64,000 nt of DNA, taken from contig JAWKYW010000004.1 of NCBI GenBank assembly GCA_041396245.1, positions 164,920 through 228,919 of the forward strand, written 5' to 3'. Source of the DNA: Desulfobacillus sp041396245 (GTDB lineage: Bacteria; Pseudomonadota; Gammaproteobacteria; Burkholderiales; Rhodocyclaceae). The notes below the pieces were generated by a model that was not told the origin of the DNA, made no database searches, and saw nothing but the letters and a program-made list of their open reading frames with translations. Position numbers and translations under genes: made by a program. Below, one piece after another: positions 62,207-64,000 of the stretch (its first letter is position 1; the number at the start of each line of letters is the position of its first letter).

Positions 62207-63181
62207 TGGACAAGGTCGCCCGCTTCTCCGCCGCGCAGCGCCGCGAATTGTTTTCCGAAGCGGCGGTCCGGCTGAAGATGACGCCGGCCGTGGTGGAGAA
62301 GGACTTCTGGGTGACGTGGGTGCTCGACCGCCTGTTCGCCACGACGGAGCTGGCGCGGCTGTTGATGTTCAAGGGCGGCACCAGCCTGTCCAAGGTCTAT
62401 GGCTTGATCGAGCGCTTTTCGGAAGACATCGACCTGATTCTCGACTGGCGCGTGCTTGGCGGCGACGATCCGCTGGGCGAGCGTTCCAGAACCAAGCAGG
62501 CGGAGTTGAACGAAGCCATCGACCAAGGGCTACATCGCCGGACCGCTGCTGGCCAATCTCGCTGCCGCCCTCGCGGAGATCTGCGAATGCCGCGTCGGAG
62601 AGGACGATCCCCATGTGATCGAGGTCCGTTATCCGGCGGCCTTCGCCGATACCTACCTGCGTCCGGAAGTGCGCCTGGAAATCGGTCCGCTCGCTGCCTG
62701 GCTGCCCCACGAGGAAAAGCGCATCTCCGCCTATGCCGCGAAGGCCTTCCCCGGCTTGTTCGCCCGGCGGGAAGCGACCGTGCGAACGATCCGGGCCGAA
62801 CGCACTTTCTGGGAGAAGGCGACCATCCTGCACCAGGAAGCCCATCGACCCGAAGACAGCCCGCAGCCGGCCCGCTATTCCCGCCACTATTACGACCTGG
62901 CGCGCATGGCGGCGTCACCCGTGCAGGCCGCCGCCCTGGCGGACCGCGAACTTCTCGCCGGCGTCGTCGCATTCAAGCAGCGCTTCTATCCCCGCCCCTG
63001 GGCACGCTACGACCTCGCCGTGCCCGGCAGCCTGCGCCTGCTGCCTGGCGAGCAGACGCTGGCGACGGTGGAAGCCGACTACCGCGCCATGGCCGACATG
63101 ATCTTCGGCGCGGTTCCCGATTTTGCGGACATCGTCGCGCAACTACGCGCGCTGGAGGATGAGATCAATCGGAGCGGCTGA
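62206..63181 (+). pseudogene. abiEii: AbiEii nucleotidyltransferase toxin with a frameshift
   Basis: The N-terminal part has the nucleotidyltransferase motifs MFKGGTSLSKVYGLIERFSEDIDLIL (GGTS and DID). The frame breaks in GGG at 62527-62529, and the expected sequence continues in another frame (YIAGPLLANLAAALAEICE ... RTFWEKATILHQEAHRP ... HYYDLARM). Removing one G restores an open frame of about 324 residues. All motifs are otherwise intact. Confidence 0.88.
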
Positions 63182-63194
63182 GTGCCGGGAAGGC

Positions 63195-63240
63195 GCAGAC
63201 ATGAAGTCCGCCCGCTCTTCGGCAAGCTGGTAGTGCAAAG
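63195..63240 (+). pseudogene. Trace of a higA 3' end
   Basis: CGCCCGCTCTTCGGCAAGCT followed by GGTAG repeats the last codons of the intact higA (RPLFGKL) near 63870-63899. It is followed by the 24-bp motif, as after the intact gene. Confidence 0.7.
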
Positions 63241-63241
63241 G

Positions 63242-63265
63242 AAAAGTCAGTCCCGGCGGGACGGC
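63242..63265 (-). repeat. 24-bp motif copy 14 (after abiEii)
   Basis: Minus strand: GCCGTC, CCGCCGGGA, CTGACTTTT. It is an exact match to the consensus. Confidence 0.85.
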
Positions 63266-63288
63266 GACTGAGCCTCATACCCCACATT

Positions 63289-63319
63289 GCCAAGCGTAAA
63301 TTGGTGATTTACACTTGGC
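63289..63319 (+). promoter_or_regulatory. Operator of the second higBA operon
   Basis: GCCAAGCGTAAAT and ATTTACACTTGGC are a 13-bp inverted repeat with one mismatch and a five-base spacer. It ends one base before the higB ATG, so HigA should block both transcription and initiation. Confidence 0.75.
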
Positions 63320-63320
63320 C

Positions 63321-63599
63321 ATGATCAAATCCTTCCGGCACAGGGGACTCGAAGCGTTCTTCCGCAAGGGAACCAAGGCCGGCATCCAGCCCCACCATGC
63401 GGGGAAGCTGCGCATACAGTTGGGCTCGCTGGACAACGCCACCCGGCCGGAAGACTTGAACGTGCCCGGCTGGCGGCTGCACGCATTGCGCGGCAACCAG
63501 GCCGGCTTCTGGTCGATCACGGTGAACGGCAACTGGCGCGTGATCTTCCGTTTCATGAATAGCGACGTCGAGCTGCTGGATTATCTCGACTACCACTGA
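63321..63599 (+). CDS. higB: HigB family toxin (second)
   Basis: The 92-residue protein starts MIKSFRHRGLEAFFRKGTKAGIQPHHAGKLRIQLGSLDNA and ends LDYLDYH, matching HigB. It differs from the HigB at 13073, so the two operons are not recent duplicates. ATG 63321 was chosen over TTG 63315. Confidence 0.95.
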   Translation: MIKSFRHRGLEAFFRKGTKAGIQPHHAGKLRIQLGSLDNATRPEDLNVPGWRLHALRGNQAGFWSITVNGNWRVIFRFMNSDVELLDYLDYH

Positions 63600-63608
63600 G
63601 GAACCGAC

Positions 63609-63899
63609 ATGAGCAGGATGCACAACCCACCCCACCCGGGCGAACTGCTGCGGGAATGGCTGCCCGAGGGCATGACCGTCACCCAGGCGGCGGAAGCCCT
63701 GGGCCTGAGCCGCGTGATGCTTTCGAAGATCCTCAACGGGCGGGCCGGCGTCACCGCCGACATGGCCCTGCGCCTCGCCAAATGGCTCGGCACCTCGCCC
63801 GATCTCTGGATCGGCATGCAGGGCCAGTACGATCTCTGGCAGGCCTCCAAGAAGGCACGCCCGAAAATCCGCCCGCTCTTCGGCAAGCTGGCAGCGTAA
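63609..63899 (+). CDS. higA: HigA family antitoxin (second)
   Basis: The 96-residue XRE protein has NPPHPGELLREWLPEGMTVTQAAEALGLSRVMLSKILNGRAGVTADMALRLAKWLGTSPDLWIGMQ. It follows higB by nine bases and probably represses through the 63289 palindrome. Confidence 0.96.
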   Translation: MSRMHNPPHPGELLREWLPEGMTVTQAAEALGLSRVMLSKILNGRAGVTADMALRLAKWLGTSPDLWIGMQGQYDLWQASKKARPKIRPLFGKLAA

Positions 63900-63923
63900 A
63901 AAAGTCAGCCCCTGCGGGACGGC
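63900..63923 (-). repeat. 24-bp motif copy 15 (second eamA 3' end)
   Basis: Minus strand: GCCGTC, CCGCAGGGG, CTGACTTTT. It starts one base after the higA stop and contains the eamA stop. Confidence 0.8.
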
Positions 63924-64000
63924 GCGCTGAGGATCACCAGCGCGATGCCGCCGAGGATGGCGATGGAGGCCAGCACGAAGCGCAGCGTCACCGCCTCATT
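63905..64000 (-). CDS. EamA/DMT family transporter, C-terminal end (runs off the window)
   Basis: The 31 codons visible read NEAVTLRFVLASIAILGGIALVIL and end SAPSRRG. They match the 3' end of the truncated copy at 60647 at all but a few positions. The rest lies outside the window, so completeness is unknown. Confidence 0.8.
   Translation of the reverse strand, partial: NEAVTLRFVLASIAILGGIALVILSAPSRRG

Overview
The window is about 67% GC, densely coded, and reads as a chromosome segment of a betaproteobacterium, probably Rhodocyclales-like. That placement is an inference from the gene set and gene order: a TorF-like porin with glnK and amtB, gshA (proteobacterial type) with gshB, a regulatory PTS, metX-metW, gatCAB, mreBCD-mrdA-rodA-rlpA, and dacA-dat-ybeD-lipB-lipA. 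No 16S gene is present to confirm it.

Layout. 1-5.7 kb: the 5' part of metH under a SAM-II riboswitch with attenuator, a BamE-fold lipoprotein, rhodanese, a thioredoxin-fold protein, an MFS carrier and comM. 6-10 kb: a YefM-YoeB toxin-antitoxin pair, an unknown secreted protein, and a MarR-cytochrome b561-YceI-YceI redox operon with a clear promoter and operator. 10-13.4 kb: a nitrogen-controlled unit (two NtrC-type sites, a sigma-54 promoter, porin, glnK, amtB), then HigBA. 13.5-20.1 kb: LysR, TAXI-TRAP importer, cytoplasmic sulfatase and the radical-SAM sulfatase maturase, a likely organosulfate-use module. 20-26 kb: purU, ABC-F, an acyltransferase, an orphan N6-adenine methyltransferase and VapBC. 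26-32.6 kb: glutathione synthesis, apbE and a regulatory PTS. 32.6-40 kb: metX-metW under a second SAM-II riboswitch, an AmpG-like carrier, the yqjDEK stress operon, xthA, pyrE and a lysoplasmalogenase. 40-55 kb: gatCAB (with two extra lipoprotein genes inside) divergent from the rod-shape, peptidoglycan and lipoate gene series. 55-59.5 kb: DinB, DUF4197, rep and a dihaem cytochrome c. 59.5-64 kb: tRNA-Arg(CCG) followed by an accessory patch of toxin-antitoxin systems and gene fragments (abiE remnant, parDE with a frameshift, 5'-truncated eamA, hsdS tail, abiEi-abiEii with a frameshift, higBA, and a second eamA 3' end).

The most striking signal is not a gene. A 24-bp DNA motif (GCCGTC, nine variable bases, CTGACTTT plus one base) occurs at least 15 times with constant spacing and both orientations, in intergenic DNA and inside conserved genes in several reading frames, with three more degenerate copies. 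Alongside it are several families of palindromic repeats that have entered coding sequence: two sit in the MetH inter-domain linker, one encodes nearly all of the RlpA lipoprotein signal peptide, and one encodes the N-terminus of ApbE. Both SAM-II riboswitches have intrinsic terminators downstream, with complementary segments that predict antiterminators.
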